Positions 26,004-34,287 of a DNA stretch of 37,857 bases are shown here, piece after piece (position 1 is the stretch's first letter; each line of letters starts with the position of its first letter). A model generated the notes under the pieces. It was not told the DNA's origin, did not search any database, and saw only the letters and a program-made list of their open reading frames with translations. The translations under genes and the position numbers were made by a program. This stretch comes from JAGLTN01 sp035403325. GTDB lineage: Bacteria; Planctomycetota; Phycisphaerae; Sedimentisphaerales; Anaerobacaceae. The stretch is from contig CAZBKA010000010.1 in NCBI GenBank assembly GCA_964492365.1, positions 1 to 37,857 on the forward strand, given 5' to 3'.

Positions 26004-26009
26004 GGAGGT
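26004..26009 (+). promoter_or_regulatory. Strong ribosome binding site of the acyl carrier protein gene
   Basis: GGAGGT lies eight bases before the ATG at 26018 and is the best ribosome site in the operon. It fits the need for carrier protein in excess over the enzymes. Confidence 0.55.
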
Positions 26010-26017
26010 TAAAAACT

Positions 26018-26407
26018 ATGGCTATGAGTCGTGACGAAATTTTTCAGGAAGTGAAAGAAGTTTTAATTGATGCTTTGGGTGTCGATGATGACGAAGTAAC
26101 TTCTGATGCAACTTTAATGGGCGATCTGGGTGCAGAGAGTATTGATTTTCTTGACATCGTCTTCCGTCTGGAGAAGGCTTTTGAAGTAAAAATTGCAAGA
26201 GAAGAACTTTTCCCTATCGAAAATATTATGAGCAATCAGGATTTTGTAAAAGATGGTAAGCTCACTAAAGCTGGATTAGCTGAAATGAAAGAAAAAATGC
26301 CGCATACCGATTTTGCTTCGTTTGAAAAAGATCCTGATATCAATAAGCTTGGTGATCTCTTCACTGTAGACTCAATCGTTAATTACGTCGAGACAAAGCT
26401 TAATTAA
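26018..26407 (+). CDS. Acyl carrier protein, enlarged
   Basis: The protein carries growing acyl chains on a phosphopantetheine arm attached to S41 in LGAESIDFLD. The first 55 residues match normal ACP helices I and II (IFQEVKEVLIDALGVD, then IDFLDIVFRLEKAF). Length is 129 residues instead of about 78. Some 45 extra residues (about 68-112), Lys/Asp-rich and containing GKLTKAGLAEMKEKMP, separate helix II from the last helix, which ends FTVDSIVNYVETKLN. It lies between the two dehydratase genes and upstream of both ketosynthase-like genes. This carrier is therefore probably dedicated to the pathway rather than the general fatty-acid ACP. Alternative start at Met3. Confidence 0.88.
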   Translation: MAMSRDEIFQEVKEVLIDALGVDDDEVTSDATLMGDLGAESIDFLDIVFRLEKAFEVKIAREELFPIENIMSNQDFVKDGKLTKAGLAEMKEKMPHTDFASFEKDPDINKLGDLFTVDSIVNYVETKLN

Positions 26408-26429
26408 CAAATTTTAATTTCAACAGAAT

Positions 26430-26467
26430 GTTAGCGGCACAGTGTTTAAATCGAACCGGCCGCTAAC
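26430..26467 (+). terminator. Hairpin between ACP and second dehydratase, attenuator candidate
   Basis: GTTAGCGGC (26430-26438) and GCCGCTAAC (26459-26467) pair perfectly over nine base pairs around a 20-base loop. TTTAATTT follows. The U-run is imperfect, so it may be a partial terminator, or an RNA-processing or stabilising structure after the ACP message. The structure would bury a GTG start at 26442 for the next gene, which supports the ATG at 26487. Confidence 0.55.
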
Positions 26468-26486
26468 TTTAATTTACAGGCTCAGT

Positions 26487-26966
26487 ATGCGTTGGATATG
26501 GATAGATAAATTTATTGAATTCGAAAGCGGCAAAAGAGCTGTTGCTTTGAAAAACGTCACCATGGCTGAAGATCATGTTCATGATCATTTCCCGCATTTC
26601 CCTATGATGCCGGAAGCCTTGATGGTTGAAGCAATGGCACAAACCGCCGGAATTCTTGTCGGGCAGGCTAATGGTTTCAAAGAAAAAGTTATCCTGGCAA
26701 AAATCAGAAACGCAATTTTCAACCACTATGTCGTACCTGGTGACACAATACTCATTGAAGCTGAAATTGAATCGATTGCTAATGAAGCGGCAAGCACAAC
26801 AGGAAAAATAACCTGTGGAGAAAAACTTATCGCAGAAATTAGTCTGATGTTCAGCCATATAGACCAGAACATTGCAGGGAAAAAGTTCCCCGAAGAAAAT
26901 TTCGTAATGACTGATCTTTTCGAAATAGTCCTGCGTGACCTCGCTATGTCAGGGAGAGCAAAATGA
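26487..26966 (+). CDS. FabZ-like 3-hydroxyacyl-ACP dehydratase (second copy)
   Basis: Taken from the ATG at 26487, the protein has 159 residues and its start aligns with the first copy: MRWIWIDKFIEFESGK against MKFILIDKVISLDAGK. The catalytic His34 (HDHFPHFPMMPEAL) and Glu48 (VEAMAQTAG) keep the FabZ spacing. It is closer to standard FabZ around EAMAQ, but Glu43 replaces the usual Gly in the PG turn. A GTG at 26442 would add 15 residues lying inside a stable hairpin and is rejected. The stop overlaps the next gene in ATGA fashion. Two different dehydratases may form a heteromer or serve different chain lengths. Confidence 0.82.
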   Translation: MRWIWIDKFIEFESGKRAVALKNVTMAEDHVHDHFPHFPMMPEALMVEAMAQTAGILVGQANGFKEKVILAKIRNAIFNHYVVPGDTILIEAEIESIANEAASTTGKITCGEKLIAEISLMFSHIDQNIAGKKFPEENFVMTDLFEIVLRDLAMSGRAK

Positions 26967-28282
26967 CAGAGCGTCGAGTAGTTATAACAGGTTTCGGTGC
27001 TGTAACACCGATGGGGATCACAACAGATGACCTCTGGAAAGGACTCTCAAAAGGCATTTCCGCAATCGATACCATCAAGGCTTTCGATCCAGTTGATTTC
27101 ACTTGCAAAATTGCCGGCGAAATACCTCCTTTTGAAATAAAAGACTTCATTCCAAAGTCTTTCCGAAAATCAACTAAGCTCATGAGCAGGGACATTGAAA
27201 TTGCAATCATCGCTGCAAAACAAGCCGTCGAATTCAGCGGATTAATTACAAAAGGCATCGACCCTGAACATGTCGATATTGATCCTGCAAGGTTCGCTAT
27301 AAATATAGGTGCCGGACTGATCAGCTGCGACCTGGTAGAGCTTGCTCCAGCCGTAGCACAAAGTCTGACCGATGCCGAGTTTGACATAAAAAAATGGGGT
27401 AAAGATGGTATAAATCTTGTCACACCGCTTTGGCTTTTAAAATATCTGCCTAACATGATCCCATGCCACATCGGTTTGATACACGATATTCAAGGCCCAA
27501 GCAATACGATAACATGCGCCGAAGCTGGTGCCCATCTCGCAATATCAGAAGCTGCTCAAATCATCGCTCGAAACGATGCTGACATCGCATTAGCTGGTGG
27601 CGTAGAAGCAAAAGTCAATCCTATCGTTATGATTCGTCAGTGCCTGATAAAAAGAGCAACGGATCAAAACAATGACAATCCCAAAGCGGCTTGCAGACCT
27701 TTCGATGCTGATGCTAAAGGCTCCGTATTCGGCGAAGCTGGAGCACTGCTCGTCCTCGAAGAATTAAATCATGCAAAAAATCGCAATGCAAAAATATACG
27801 CTGAAATTGTAGGAACCGGTTCAAGTAATAACATAAACCCAACCTATGAGCATCTCGAAAAAGATGCAAAAGGTACTCGTATTGCAATTCAGCAGGCTTT
27901 AAAAGAAGCAAATATCTCAGCCGATCAGCTTGACCTGGTTATACCTCACGGCACAGGTATTCCACAAGACGACAAAGCCGAAGCCGCCGCCATCGAAAAC
28001 ATATTAGGCAGCGCTGTTGCAAAAGTGCCAGTCTGGCCGACAAAAAGTATGGTAAGCAATACAGGCGCAGCAGCAGGTGCTGTTGACCTCGTCGCCGCAA
28101 TCTGTGCAATGGAAAATAAAACTATACCTTCTGCAATAAACTGCGAAAATAAAGCTAGCTGGTGCAATCTGAAAATCCCAGCATCTGCTAAGCAGAACGC
28201 GGACATTAAATACATATTAAGCTGCAGTTATACTTATGGCGGACAAACTGCTGCGGTAGTACTTAAAAAATTTGACAGTTAA
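26963..28282 (+). CDS. Ketosynthase-like protein lacking the active-site Cys (chain-length-factor-like)
   Basis: The 439-residue protein has the full FabF/KAS II fold signature, from RRVVITGFGAVTPMG to YGGQTAAVVLKK. Anchoring on GPS (178-180), a gap-free alignment with FabF puts Glu187 (in TCAEAGAH) where the nucleophilic Cys should be. His329 (PHGTG) is kept, but the second His becomes Asn366 (KSMVSNTG). It therefore cannot condense acyl chains in the normal way. In type II polyketide synthases the KS-beta or chain-length factor has Gln at the same place and dimerises with an intact KS. The next gene is an intact KS, 11 bases on, so a heterodimer is likely. A role as malonyl-ACP decarboxylase is also possible. 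The start overlaps the dehydratase stop. Confidence 0.85.
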   Translation: MTERRVVITGFGAVTPMGITTDDLWKGLSKGISAIDTIKAFDPVDFTCKIAGEIPPFEIKDFIPKSFRKSTKLMSRDIEIAIIAAKQAVEFSGLITKGIDPEHVDIDPARFAINIGAGLISCDLVELAPAVAQSLTDAEFDIKKWGKDGINLVTPLWLLKYLPNMIPCHIGLIHDIQGPSNTITCAEAGAHLAISEAAQIIARNDADIALAGGVEAKVNPIVMIRQCLIKRATDQNNDNPKAACRPFDADAKGSVFGEAGALLVLEELNHAKNRNAKIYAEIVGTGSSNNINPTYEHLEKDAKGTRIAIQQALKEANISADQLDLVIPHGTGIPQDDKAEAAAIENILGSAVAKVPVWPTKSMVSNTGAAAGAVDLVAAICAMENKTIPSAINCENKASWCNLKIPASAKQNADIKYILSCSYTYGGQTAAVVLKKFDS

Positions 28283-28293
28283 ACGGTAAAAAA

Positions 28294-29616
28294 ATGCCAA
28301 GTAACAATAAAAAACATAGAGTAGTAATTACAGGCCTTGGCCTTGTCAACCCGATGGGACACGATGTCGAGACTATCTGGCAAGGCATGATGACTGGAAA
28401 ATCAGGAATCGCCAAAACAACTATCTTCGACGCCTCGACGTTCCCTTCAACTTTCTGTGCCGAAGTAAAAGATTACGACCTCAAAAAACATACTAAAAAT
28501 TATCCCGTACACAAAGATAGCAATCGTGGAAGCGCTTTTGTTATAAAAGCTGCCATTGATGCCTGCTCACAAGCTGGCATTGATGTCGAAACAGACACCC
28601 CCACCGATGGCATCGACCGTACAAGAATGGGAATCTATCTCGGTGCAGGTGAAGGCTCGGTAGATAATGACGTATTCTTCCGTACAATTGCAAAAGCTTG
28701 GAACAATGAAAATAAAAAAATGGATTGGGGAAAATGGGCACAGATCGCCTTTGCCCAGATGAAACCAATGTACGAACTTGAGCAGGAGCCGAACATGCCC
28801 GCCGCTCATATCGCCATGCTCACTGGTGCAAGGGGACCGACAAGAAGCTGTCTCACCGCCTGCGCCGCAAGCACACAAGCATCTGGTGAAGCCATGATGA
28901 TGATTCGTCACGGCTACGCAGATATAGTCATCGCCGGTGGTGCTCATTCCATGATACACCCTCTCGGAATTACAGGGTTTAACAGACTTACTGCACTTTC
29001 AACAAGAAACGACAGCCCGCAAACCGCTTCAAGACCTTTCTCTGCTTCAAGAGATGGTTTTGTCATCGGTGAAGGTGGTGCCGCTCTAATTCTTGAATCT
29101 CTCGAATCCGCTCAAAAAAGAGGGGCAAAAATCCTCGCTGAAGTTATAGGCTACGCAAGCACCGCAGACGCATTCCGTGTTACAGATATGCACGAAGAAG
29201 CAAGAGGAGCAATCGCCGCTCTAAACGCCGCTCTAAATGATGCCGAAATAACATATAAAGATATCGACTACATCAGCACTCACGGCACAAGCACATCCGA
29301 AAATGATTCCATCGAAACAAAAGCTATAAAAGGCGTTTTCAAGGAAGAAGCGAAAAACGTCCCTCTCAGCAGTGTTAAAAGCATGATGGGACACCTCATC
29401 GGAGCTACAGGAGCCGCAGAACTGATTACGTGCGTATTAGCTTTAAGAGATAATACTATCCCGCCAACAATGAATCTTAACGACCCAGACCCTCAGCTCG
29501 ACCTGGATTATGTTCCAAACAAACCAAGAAAAACTGACCTGGATATTGTCATAAACGAATCTTTCGGCTTCGGTGGACAAAATAACGTTATTATCATAAA
29601 AAGGTTTATTAACTGA
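28294..29616 (+). CDS. 3-oxoacyl-ACP synthase II-like ketosynthase (KAS, FabF family), intact
   Basis: This 440-residue condensing enzyme has the complete Cys-His-His triad: C190 in TACAAS, H330 in STHGTSTSEND and H367 in KSMMGHLIGATGAAE. It would join malonyl units to an acyl-ACP with loss of carbon dioxide. It differs from housekeeping FabF in an insertion around residues 130-165 (AKAWNNENKKMDWGKW). Its neighbour 11 bases upstream is the Cys-less paralogue, giving a KS-alpha/KS-beta-like pair. No ketoreductase or acyltransferase gene is next to it, so these steps must be supplied from elsewhere in the genome. The downstream serS gene begins 22 bases later. Confidence 0.9.
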   Translation: MPSNNKKHRVVITGLGLVNPMGHDVETIWQGMMTGKSGIAKTTIFDASTFPSTFCAEVKDYDLKKHTKNYPVHKDSNRGSAFVIKAAIDACSQAGIDVETDTPTDGIDRTRMGIYLGAGEGSVDNDVFFRTIAKAWNNENKKMDWGKWAQIAFAQMKPMYELEQEPNMPAAHIAMLTGARGPTRSCLTACAASTQASGEAMMMIRHGYADIVIAGGAHSMIHPLGITGFNRLTALSTRNDSPQTASRPFSASRDGFVIGEGGAALILESLESAQKRGAKILAEVIGYASTADAFRVTDMHEEARGAIAALNAALNDAEITYKDIDYISTHGTSTSENDSIETKAIKGVFKEEAKNVPLSSVKSMMGHLIGATGAAELITCVLALRDNTIPPTMNLNDPDPQLDLDYVPNKPRKTDLDIVINESFGFGGQNNVIIIKRFIN

Positions 29617-29638
29617 TCTTATAATTACGGAAAAAGCT

Positions 29639-30913
29639 ATGATTGATATTAAATTAATTCGTGAAAACCCAAAAAAATATCAGGATGGTGCGGCAAACAA
29701 AAGATTCGATGTTGATATCGCCAGATTACTCGAAATTGACGAAACACTCAAAGCTGCTAAACAAAAACTCCAGGATATTACCACTGAAAAAAATAATCTG
29801 GGAAAATCCCTCGCAAAGCTCCCCAACGACCAGAAACAGCAGGCTTTTGATAAACTCGCAGATCTCAAAAAAGATGAAGCCGCTTTGGATGAACAGGTGA
29901 AATCTCTTCAGCCCAAATTTGACGAATTAATGCAGCAGGTTCCTCAGCCTGCCGATGATGGTGTCCCCGTAGGCAAAGATGATACCGAAAATATAGAAAT
30001 ACGAAAAGAAGGACAAGTCAGAGAATTTGATTTCAAACCAAAGGACCACGTCCAGCTTGGTATTGACCTGGATATTATCGACATCGAGAGAGGCGTAAAA
30101 CTCGCAGGGACAAGAAACTACTTCCTAAAAGGTGACGGCGCAATGCTCCATTGGGCGGTCCTGCGTTTCGCAGTAGATTTTATGATAGCAAAGGGCTACA
30201 TCCCGATGAGCGTACCATTGCTTATGAAAGATGAAGCTATGAGAGGCACTGGTTACTTCCCAGGTTCAGAAGAACAAACCTACCAGGCTGAACGAGATGA
30301 ACTCAGTCTCGCAGGAACAGCCGAAGTACCCGTAACCGCATACCACATGGGCGAAATACTCAAAGAAGAAGAACTGCCAAAAAAATTCGTTGCAATGTCA
30401 ACCTGTTTCAGACGTGAAGCCGGCGCCGCAGGTAAAGATACTCATGGTCTCTACAGAATACACCAGTTTGATAAAGTCGAGCAGGTCATCATCTGCAAAA
30501 ACGATGTTGAAGAAAGCAAAATGTTCCATCAGGAAATATTAAGCAACTCCGAAGGGGTACTAAAAGCCTTCAAGCTTCCATATCGCATCGTTAACGTCTG
30601 CACAGGTGACCTAGGTAGAGGACAGGCTCAGAAATTTGACATCGAAACATGGATGCCCTCAAGAGGCAACTATTGCGAAACACACAGTGCAAGTCGCTTC
30701 TACGATTTCCAGGCAAGAAGAATGAACCTGCGATACAAACAAAACGAAACAAAGAAAAATCTTTTCTGTCATACTCTCAATAACACCGTTATCGCAAGCC
30801 CAAGGGTACTGATACCATTAATGGAACTTTACCAGAACGCCGATGGTTCGATAACGATCCCTGAAGTACTGAGACCTTACATGGGTGGCAAAGAAAAAAT
30901 CGAAAAGAAATAA
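29639..30913 (+). CDS. serS: Seryl-tRNA synthetase
   Basis: The 424-residue class II synthetase charges tRNA-Ser (and tRNA-Sec if present) with serine. The N-terminal antiparallel coiled coil that grips the tRNA arm runs from about 30 to 105. Motif 2 is FRREAGAAGKDTHGLYRIHQF. The motif MPSRGNYCETHSASRFYDFQARR matches the serine-specific active-site stretch. Motif 3 appears as NNTVIASPRVLIPLMELYQ, and the end has the usual IPEVLRPYMGG. It lies 22 bases after the second ketosynthase gene and is probably read from the same message. The function is unrelated to acyl chains, so this may be simple operon crowding. Assignment firm. Confidence 0.96.
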   Translation: MIDIKLIRENPKKYQDGAANKRFDVDIARLLEIDETLKAAKQKLQDITTEKNNLGKSLAKLPNDQKQQAFDKLADLKKDEAALDEQVKSLQPKFDELMQQVPQPADDGVPVGKDDTENIEIRKEGQVREFDFKPKDHVQLGIDLDIIDIERGVKLAGTRNYFLKGDGAMLHWAVLRFAVDFMIAKGYIPMSVPLLMKDEAMRGTGYFPGSEEQTYQAERDELSLAGTAEVPVTAYHMGEILKEEELPKKFVAMSTCFRREAGAAGKDTHGLYRIHQFDKVEQVIICKNDVEESKMFHQEILSNSEGVLKAFKLPYRIVNVCTGDLGRGQAQKFDIETWMPSRGNYCETHSASRFYDFQARRMNLRYKQNETKKNLFCHTLNNTVIASPRVLIPLMELYQNADGSITIPEVLRPYMGGKEKIEKK

Positions 30914-30965
30914 GCACCAGAATAATTAGATATGCTGTACCTGTGGCGGAGAGGACGCAGTACCC

Positions 30966-33509
30966 ATGGATGACATACGACGTCGATTGACGCTGATTGA
31001 TAGCCAACTGGAAAGAGAAAACTTCTGGTACTTTCTTCAGACACGTTGTCCTTTGCTCTTATTAGCCACAGGTCTTGTCGCGGGAATAATAATTCAAACA
31101 TTTTTCCCCATAAACATAATCTGTCTCGCAATATTGGCCCTGATTATCTCAATAACCTCAGCCATCGTCTGTAAACGCAAAAAAACACCACGCATCACCG
31201 CCATCATCATAACCGCTGCAATTATTTCTTCAACATTGCTCGGCATGATAAGACTCGCCTCATTTAATCATGTACCAAACAATAACCTGGTTAATTCACT
31301 TACAGACGAAACGAAACTGGCAACAATCAGGGGCAAAATTTTAACCGACCCCACAATATGCGAAGACACAGACTGGCAATTCAGTAATTTCACCTACACC
31401 GACAAAACAACATCTTTCTATTTAGAAGCTGTCGAAACCCAAACTACCAAAGGCTGGGAAAAAACCACAGGCACAATATATGTCACCATAGCTGAACCCG
31501 TAACTCACTTAACCCCAGGCGATCATCTCGAAATACTATGCTGGTTAAACAAATTCACCCTGCCGACAAACCCAGCACAATTCAACGTCCAGCAATACAT
31601 GAACCAGAAAAAAGTTTTTCTCGCCGCTCGTGTAAAATCAATCAACGCCGTAACACTGCTGCAACAGCAAAACAAAAGCATTTTCTACCGATTCAAAAAT
31701 AAAGTAAAAACCATCGCCAACATCGCCCTTGTTCCAGATGACTCAACAGAATCACAAAACATCGCCATGCTCGAAGCTCTCACGTTAGGCCAAAGATCCA
31801 GTATCGACTCCGACATTTACATCGCCTTCAAAAAAACAGGTCTGCTTCACATTATTAGCCTCTCCGGAATGCACTTTGGCGTCTTGGTCGCCGCAATATG
31901 GTGGCTATGCAAAATCACCGGACTGACAAAACCCGCCAAGGCCCTCATATGCATATTAGTGACATTTCTGTTCATTCTTGCCATCCCCCCCACAGAACCG
32001 ACCCTCCGGGCTGCGATAATATGCTGGGTATTCTGTCTGGCATTAATCTTAAGCAAAAATCCAAACTCTTTTAATTCACTGTCACTATCCGCAATAATCC
32101 TTTTGCTTATAAAACCGACATCAATATTCAACGCAGGTTTTCAACTATCCTTCGCCTGCGTGCTCGGCATCCTGATTTTCTATCGTTATTTTGAAATGCT
32201 TTTAGCCACACACATCATTGACCCGTTTTTTAACGGACTAAAAAATCAAAATTATTTTTCTAAAATATTAAGGCAATTTTCCTTATATATTACGGCAATG
32301 TTCGCAACCGGATTAGGTGCCTGGTTCGGCAGCGCCGGAATACTCTTATATAGCTTTAGCACTATTCAGCCTCTAGCCGCATTATGGACAATCCTGATTT
32401 CACCTTTCGTTGCAGTAATCCTTATCGCAGGTTTTGCAAAAATAATCCTCTTTTTTATCCTCCCCACCGTCGCGGACCTTTTGGCCAAACTCGCCATTTC
32501 ACTCTGTGACATCATGATCAACCTTGTAAAATTCATGGCCAATCTGGACACATCTACAATATTAATAGGCAAAACCTCAGTTTTTATAATCATCTTTTAT
32601 TACGCATTTATATTATTCGCCAGATACGCTCGCCTCGAAAATTTCAAATTAAAGAACCGTTTATCCATCATTTCAGTCATCCTCATAATCGCCTCCATTG
32701 CAATTACAAAATACCACAACACACACCCAAAAGATTTCACTCTACACGTCCTCGATATTGGTCATGGTCAGGCAATACTCGCACAATCACCTAATGCAAA
32801 AACCATCCTTTTCGATTGTGGTTCAATAACACGTTCAAACATCGGTAAAAAAACAGTCAACCCTTTCCTCGAAAATCTAGGCATATCATCAATAAACGCC
32901 CTGATAATAAGCCATAACGATCTCGACCATATCAATGGTCTTTGTGAAGTTGCCAATGAGAAAAAATTTAAATCTATCCTAACCTCCCAGGCTTTCATCG
33001 ATGATACCGCCATCTCGAACACCGCAAAAAAAATAAGCACCTTCTTTGAAACTAAAAATTTAAAACTAAAAAATTTCGACGACTCGCTCACTCTGTCTGA
33101 AAATATCACAATAAAAAAAATCTGGCCCGTTGGTAATTTCTCCACCGACAAAACCATCTCCGACAATGACAGATCAATCGTCACACTAATCGAATGTAAC
33201 AGCCGAAAAATCCTCATCTGTGCCGACATAACCCAACCAGCACAAAAACAATTACTCCTGACTTACCCCGACCTGAAATGTGACATCCTCGTCGCCCCCC
33301 ATCATGGTTCAGCCAATACCATAAATTGCGACTTCCTTAAACAGCTCTCCCCAGAATTCATAATAGTCAGCTGTGGTCAAACACAATACGAAAAGAACCG
33401 CGTAATAAAAACCAACCCTGGTTCTAAATTCTACTACACCCCACGCGATGGATACATCCGTGCATCTATCAGCAAAACAAATCAGATAACCTTCTCAACA
33501 TACAAATAA
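30966..33509 (+). CDS. comEC: DNA internalisation competence protein ComEC/Rec2
   Basis: The 847-residue inner-membrane protein is expected to form the channel for single-stranded DNA during natural transformation. After two N-terminal helices comes a soluble OB-like region (DUF4131 type). Then follows the Competence domain, marked by LLHIISLSGMHFGVL, with many helices. The C-terminal part is a metallo-beta-lactamase-type domain: HVLDIGHGQAIL, FDCG, the metal motif HNDLDH (650-655) and APHHGS (His779, His780). The length is within the 750-850 range of full three-domain ComEC. It starts 52 bases after serS. The end faces the OmpA-like gene across a terminator. The prepilin peptidase gene nearby fits a pilus-linked uptake machine. 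Confidence 0.92.
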   Translation: MDDIRRRLTLIDSQLERENFWYFLQTRCPLLLLATGLVAGIIIQTFFPINIICLAILALIISITSAIVCKRKKTPRITAIIITAAIISSTLLGMIRLASFNHVPNNNLVNSLTDETKLATIRGKILTDPTICEDTDWQFSNFTYTDKTTSFYLEAVETQTTKGWEKTTGTIYVTIAEPVTHLTPGDHLEILCWLNKFTLPTNPAQFNVQQYMNQKKVFLAARVKSINAVTLLQQQNKSIFYRFKNKVKTIANIALVPDDSTESQNIAMLEALTLGQRSSIDSDIYIAFKKTGLLHIISLSGMHFGVLVAAIWWLCKITGLTKPAKALICILVTFLFILAIPPTEPTLRAAIICWVFCLALILSKNPNSFNSLSLSAIILLLIKPTSIFNAGFQLSFACVLGILIFYRYFEMLLATHIIDPFFNGLKNQNYFSKILRQFSLYITAMFATGLGAWFGSAGILLYSFSTIQPLAALWTILISPFVAVILIAGFAKIILFFILPTVADLLAKLAISLCDIMINLVKFMANLDTSTILIGKTSVFIIIFYYAFILFARYARLENFKLKNRLSIISVILIIASIAITKYHNTHPKDFTLHVLDIGHGQAILAQSPNAKTILFDCGSITRSNIGKKTVNPFLENLGISSINALIISHNDLDHINGLCEVANEKKFKSILTSQAFIDDTAISNTAKKISTFFETKNLKLKNFDDSLTLSENITIKKIWPVGNFSTDKTISDNDRSIVTLIECNSRKILICADITQPAQKQLLLTYPDLKCDILVAPHHGSANTINCDFLKQLSPEFIIVSCGQTQYEKNRVIKTNPGSKFYYTPRDGYIRASISKTNQITFSTYK

Positions 33510-33540
33510 AAAAAGCAGCCCCTATCAGATAGGGACTGCC
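33508..33540 (-). terminator. Intrinsic terminator of the OmpA-family lipoprotein gene
   Basis: Between the convergent ends of comEC and the lipoprotein gene, GCAG-C-CCCTA pairs with TAGGG-A-CTGC around a TCAGA loop (33515-33539), with one mismatch. On the minus strand the hairpin runs straight into a long U-run, a strong rho-independent terminator. On the plus strand the tail (CTTTGATTT) is weaker, so it may also work partly for comEC. Confidence 0.85.
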
Positions 33541-33566
33541 TTTGATTTACTTAATTGCCCCGCTGA

Positions 33567-34247
33567 TTACTGTGCGGCAACCTCATCCTTAACATTAACA
33601 ACGATCTCAACTCTGCGGTTCTTTGCCCTGCCTGAAGCTGTCTCGTTCGACTCTACAGGCCTTGCCTCACCACAACCAACAGCACGAATCTGATCTTGTG
33701 CAAAACCATGCTCTACAAGATACCTCGTAACTGAAAGTGCACGCTCAGCTGAAAGTTCCCAGTTATCTTTCCAGCTTGATTTCTTAATAGGATCGGTATC
33801 AGTATGACCAACTACATCTACATGCTTGCCTGGATACTGACTTGCAAGAACCGACTGAATATGATCAAGCTCTTTACTCGTTGCCGACTTCAAACCTGCT
33901 TTACCAGATGAAAACAGAATTGAGTTTTCCAGTGTAACTGTAATCGTCCCTGCATTAGCATCGAACGCTACATCATAACCATCGCCGAAACCAGATGCCT
34001 GCGCTGGTGTCTGATTCAGCTCTTCGATCTTACGCTGCAAATCTGCAATGGTCTGCTGACTTGCTGAAACCTGATCTGCAAGCTGACCTTTTTCTGCTTT
34101 TTCACGAGCAATCAAACCCTTAAGGTTTTCATGTTCGACATTCAGTGCTAAAAATTTCTTCTTCCAGTCTGTACAACCAGAAAGAAGCATAACACTCATA
34201 AGAGCAACTGTGAATAATGTAACTGTTTTCCTGTTCGTGGTTCGCAT
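33567..34247 (-). CDS. OmpA/Pal-family outer-membrane lipoprotein
   Basis: From the ATG at 34245-34247 the protein has 226 residues. The chosen start has AAGGAGG just upstream; an ATG at 34298 would overlap the prepilin peptidase gene and push the signal inward. Residues 1-25 are a lipoprotein signal ending in the lipobox LSGC with lipidated C25. A coiled coil follows (about 30-75, with repeated Leu and Ala). The C-terminal OmpA domain holds the peptidoglycan-binding features VDVVGHTDTDP, LSAERALSVTRYL and GRAKNRRVEIVV. It most likely tethers the outer membrane to peptidoglycan, like Pal. No tol genes are adjacent. The gene ends in a strong terminator. Confidence 0.9.
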   Translation of the reverse strand: MRTTNRKTVTLFTVALMSVMLLSGCTDWKKKFLALNVEHENLKGLIAREKAEKGQLADQVSASQQTIADLQRKIEELNQTPAQASGFGDGYDVAFDANAGTITVTLENSILFSSGKAGLKSATSKELDHIQSVLASQYPGKHVDVVGHTDTDPIKKSSWKDNWELSAERALSVTRYLVEHGFAQDQIRAVGCGEARPVESNETASGRAKNRRVEIVVNVKDEVAAQ

Positions 34248-34253
34248 GCGAAA

Positions 34254-34260
34254 CCTCCTT
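34254..34260 (-). promoter_or_regulatory. Ribosome binding site deciding the lipoprotein start
   Basis: AAGGAGG lies six bases before the ATG at 34245-34247. It places the start so that the lipoprotein signal peptide begins at residue 1, with a 40-base gap to the upstream gene. Confidence 0.7.
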
Positions 34261-34287
34261 TTCAAATTATAAGTAAAATCCATTTTT

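Noticed and set aside
26442..26486. GTG start giving the second dehydratase 15 extra residues
   Set aside because: It lies in the loop and arm of a perfect nine-base-pair hairpin and lacks a ribosome site, while the ATG at 26487 aligns with the first dehydratase.
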